Of a DNA stretch of 64,000 nt, positions 62,417 to 64,000 are shown piece after piece. Positions within the stretch are counted from its first letter, which is position 1; each line of letters opens with the position of its first letter. Position numbers and translations under genes: made by a program. Source of the DNA: Trichocoleus sp. FACHB-46 (GTDB lineage: Bacteria; Cyanobacteriota; Cyanobacteriia; FACHB-46); NCBI RefSeq assembly GCF_014695385.1, contig NZ_JACJOD010000028.1:163245-227244 (forward strand), written 5' to 3'. The notes under the pieces are model-generated. The model made no database searches. It had not been told where the DNA came from and worked only from the letters and a program-made list of their open reading frames with translations.

Positions 62417-63781
62417 ATGAAAACGTCTACGTTGGCAAAACTGAGAAACTATGTACTTACTGCCAGCAGTTGGCTGTTCAATACACCTGAAAGATCCCTA
62501 GATCAAGCCTACGATGCTGCTCTCATGATCAAAGCCATTGAAGATGAGCACTTTCAGGGAAACAGAATCTCTGTCCGCTCAGATGGTTTTAGCAGTAATG
62601 TTTCCTCCTACTTTCAAGCCGAGCTGAGAAAATACCTCAATATTGCTAGATTTAGGCTGACCGAATTTAAAGCAAGTCGCCTATTTGTTGATCTCTCCAA
62701 TCAAACGACCAACGGTTTTAAATCTACTAATAACTCTCCTGAACAGTTAGCGTATGAAGCGAGAGATAAGGCAGCTATTATCCTCGAAAAGCTAAGGTTT
62801 ATTGATGAAGTTTTAGCTCGCTACAGCCCACAACGTCCAGCTCCAATCCCTCAGGCTCCACCTACTACTTCCTTGGTGCCTGTAGCGCCAACTCTGCCAA
62901 CAAGAGTGGAAAATCCAAATAATACAAATGAGTGGGTTCGTTCATCTACGGTGCCTGCACCCGCTACTAAAGTTGATAAAGCCTCGGAAGGACCCAATAT
63001 CGTTCCTCGATCAATTCTGAGAACTTTTATCCGCTTGAGGCGAGATTTAGACCCTAAATCAGAAGCAGAAGTAGTAGAGAATTTTCGCAATACTAAAGCG
63101 AGAACTATCATCTCGATTCGGTTTATTTTATTAGTTATTCTGATTCCTCTACTCACCCAGCAGGTTACTAAAAACTTCTTCATTGGGCCAGTCGTCGATC
63201 GCTTTAGAGATCATAAATCTGCTGAAATCTTCTTGAATCCAGATATGGAAGAAGAGGCTTTTATTGATCTGCAAAAATTTGAGGAAAGGCTGAAATTCAA
63301 GAGTTTAATTGGTACTGCTCCCAGACTGACTGGGGAAGACATTGAAACCCAAGTTAAAGAGAGAGCGGTAGAACTGGCAAGAGAATATAGCGATCGCAGT
63401 GCCAATGCGATTAAGAATGTCTTTGCTGATCTTTTATCCTTGATTGCTTTTGCTTGTGTGATCACCGCCAGTAAGCGAGAAATTGCAGTCGTCAAAGCCT
63501 TTATGGACGAAGTGGTTTATGGCCTGAGTGACAGCGCTAAAGCTTTTATCATTATCTTGTTTACAGATATCTTCGTCGGGTTTCACTCTCCCCACGGTTG
63601 GGAGGTAATTTTAGGGGGAGTTTCCAGGCATTTAGGATTACCAGAAAACCACGATTTTATCTTCCTATTTATTGCCACTTTCCCAGTAATTTTGGATACG
63701 GTATTTAAGTACTGGATCTTTCGTTACCTCAACCGAATTTCTCCCTCAGCAGTTGCGACTTACCGCAACATGAATGAATAG
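62417..63781 (+). CDS. pcxA: Proton extrusion protein PcxA (CemA-type)
   Basis: A 454-residue membrane protein of the CemA/PcxA (CotA) family, needed for light-driven proton extrusion and indirectly for inorganic carbon uptake. A long cytoplasmic N-terminus (about 230 residues, with a Pro-rich linker near 140-160) precedes four hydrophobic segments: ISIRFILLVILIPLLTQQV, NVFADLLSLIAFACVITAS, AFIIILFTDIFVGFHSPHGW and FIFLFIATFPVILDTVFKYW. The GFHSPHGWE loop and the FRYLNRISPS end are family signatures. The IS element begins 10 bp after its stop. Confidence 0.92.
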   Translation: MKTSTLAKLRNYVLTASSWLFNTPERSLDQAYDAALMIKAIEDEHFQGNRISVRSDGFSSNVSSYFQAELRKYLNIARFRLTEFKASRLFVDLSNQTTNGFKSTNNSPEQLAYEARDKAAIILEKLRFIDEVLARYSPQRPAPIPQAPPTTSLVPVAPTLPTRVENPNNTNEWVRSSTVPAPATKVDKASEGPNIVPRSILRTFIRLRRDLDPKSEAEVVENFRNTKARTIISIRFILLVILIPLLTQQVTKNFFIGPVVDRFRDHKSAEIFLNPDMEEEAFIDLQKFEERLKFKSLIGTAPRLTGEDIETQVKERAVELAREYSDRSANAIKNVFADLLSLIAFACVITASKREIAVVKAFMDEVVYGLSDSAKAFIIILFTDIFVGFHSPHGWEVILGGVSRHLGLPENHDFIFLFIATFPVILDTVFKYWIFRYLNRISPSAVATYRNMNE

Positions 63782-63790
63782 TTTCTATAG

Positions 63791-64000
63791 CTGTCAGGAC
63801 TTACGCAGGAGCAATATTAGACTGGAGCAATGAGCTTCACTAAACTCGACTACTGCCAATACCTGATCAGTAGCCCGATCAACTACCCAGTGACAAACTT
63901 GGCTGACCATCTTGATGGCATTAGTCATGACCGCATCAACCGTTATTTGCGTGGTGAGAAGTTGACCCCTCGTCTGTTGTGGGACAACGTTCAACCACTA
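63791..64000 (+). mobile_element. Left end of an insertion sequence, truncated by the window
   Basis: The left terminal inverted repeat CTGTCAGGACTTACGCAGGA begins at 63791. Such TGTCAGGACTTACGCA-type ends are common in cyanobacterial IS elements. A transposase start follows 39 bp inside. The right end lies outside the window, so completeness is unknown. Confidence 0.75.
63830..64000 (+). CDS. IS701-like transposase, N-terminal part
   Basis: The frame opens at 63830 with GGAG 5 nt upstream and reads MSFTKLDYCQYLISSPINYP, then TNLADHLDGISHDRINRYLR, LTPRLLWDNVQPL, open to the window edge (57 codons). This is the N-terminus of a DDE transposase group abundant in cyanobacteria that I associate with the IS701/IS4-like families. 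The element inserted just after pcxA without touching it. Confidence 0.78.
   Translation, partial: MSFTKLDYCQYLISSPINYPVTNLADHLDGISHDRINRYLRGEKLTPRLLWDNVQPL

Noticed and set aside
63794..63994. Minus-strand frame at the right edge
   Set aside because: It is antisense to the clear transposase N-terminus starting at 63830.

Overview
The window looks like chromosomal DNA of a cyanobacterium, probably a filamentous or otherwise large-genome one. The octamer GCGATCGC (HIP1) recurs throughout, in genes and between them. The gene content is typical: CP12, the SbtA/SbtB bicarbonate system with a Tat-exported beta-carbonic anhydrase, cyanophycinase, LL-diaminopimelate aminotransferase, the CemA-type protein PcxA, DUF4327, a PEP-CTERM protein, a CHASE2-GGDEF-EAL receptor and a CHAT protein fused to a filamentous-hemagglutinin domain. 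I cannot name the genus from sequence alone.

Region by region. 1-3004 (minus): an apparent operon of a 2OG-Fe(II) amino-acid dioxygenase, a class V aminotransferase-like PLP enzyme and a threonine-dehydrogenase-like SDR with a frameshift. 3005-8827: a long leader with an NtcA-box-like site, cyanophycinase, DUF4327, CP12, a decayed ABC-ATPase fragment, a secreted NG-rich pentapeptide protein next to an ADYC-domain protein, and mtnA. 9069-17947: an aldo/keto reductase, a lipase-like hydrolase, a flavin monooxygenase, an SDR, small membrane and stress proteins, a DUF2993 protein and a glycosyltransferase. 18098-21786: phoX and a divergent PEP-CTERM gene, separated by two arrays of TTAA repeats at 11-bp spacing that look like Pho boxes. 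21910-25659: dapL, then the carbon-uptake cluster sbtA-sbtB-carbonic anhydrase. 25781-38904: mixed metabolic and unknown genes, including a glutathionyl-hydroquinone-reductase-like GST, a transaldolase-like protein, a U32/RlhA-like protein carrying an in-frame repeat insertion, an animal-type heme peroxidase, a membrane adenylate cyclase and a pentapeptide protein. 39031-45092: trpD, exported small proteins, a beta-lactamase-fold hydrolase, an SH3 protein, and a GNAT gene that seems to have landed on the 3' end of a methyltransferase gene. 45232-56107: a signalling or immunity-like region with a small GRDA-motif protein, a NACHT NTPase with a membrane C-terminus, a BON protein, a giant TPS-CHAT protein and a c-di-GMP enzyme. 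56506-64000: conserved hypotheticals, an HtrA protease, a Ser/Thr kinase, pcxA, and the left end of an insertion sequence cut off by the window edge.

Convergent genes are often separated by long perfect hairpins. At least two short GC-rich repeat families are present. The best candidates for undescribed biology are the GRDA/NACHT pair with the TPS-CHAT protein nearby, the NG-repeat/ADYC pair, the dioxygenase/PLP/SDR operon and the double Pho-box intergenic region.
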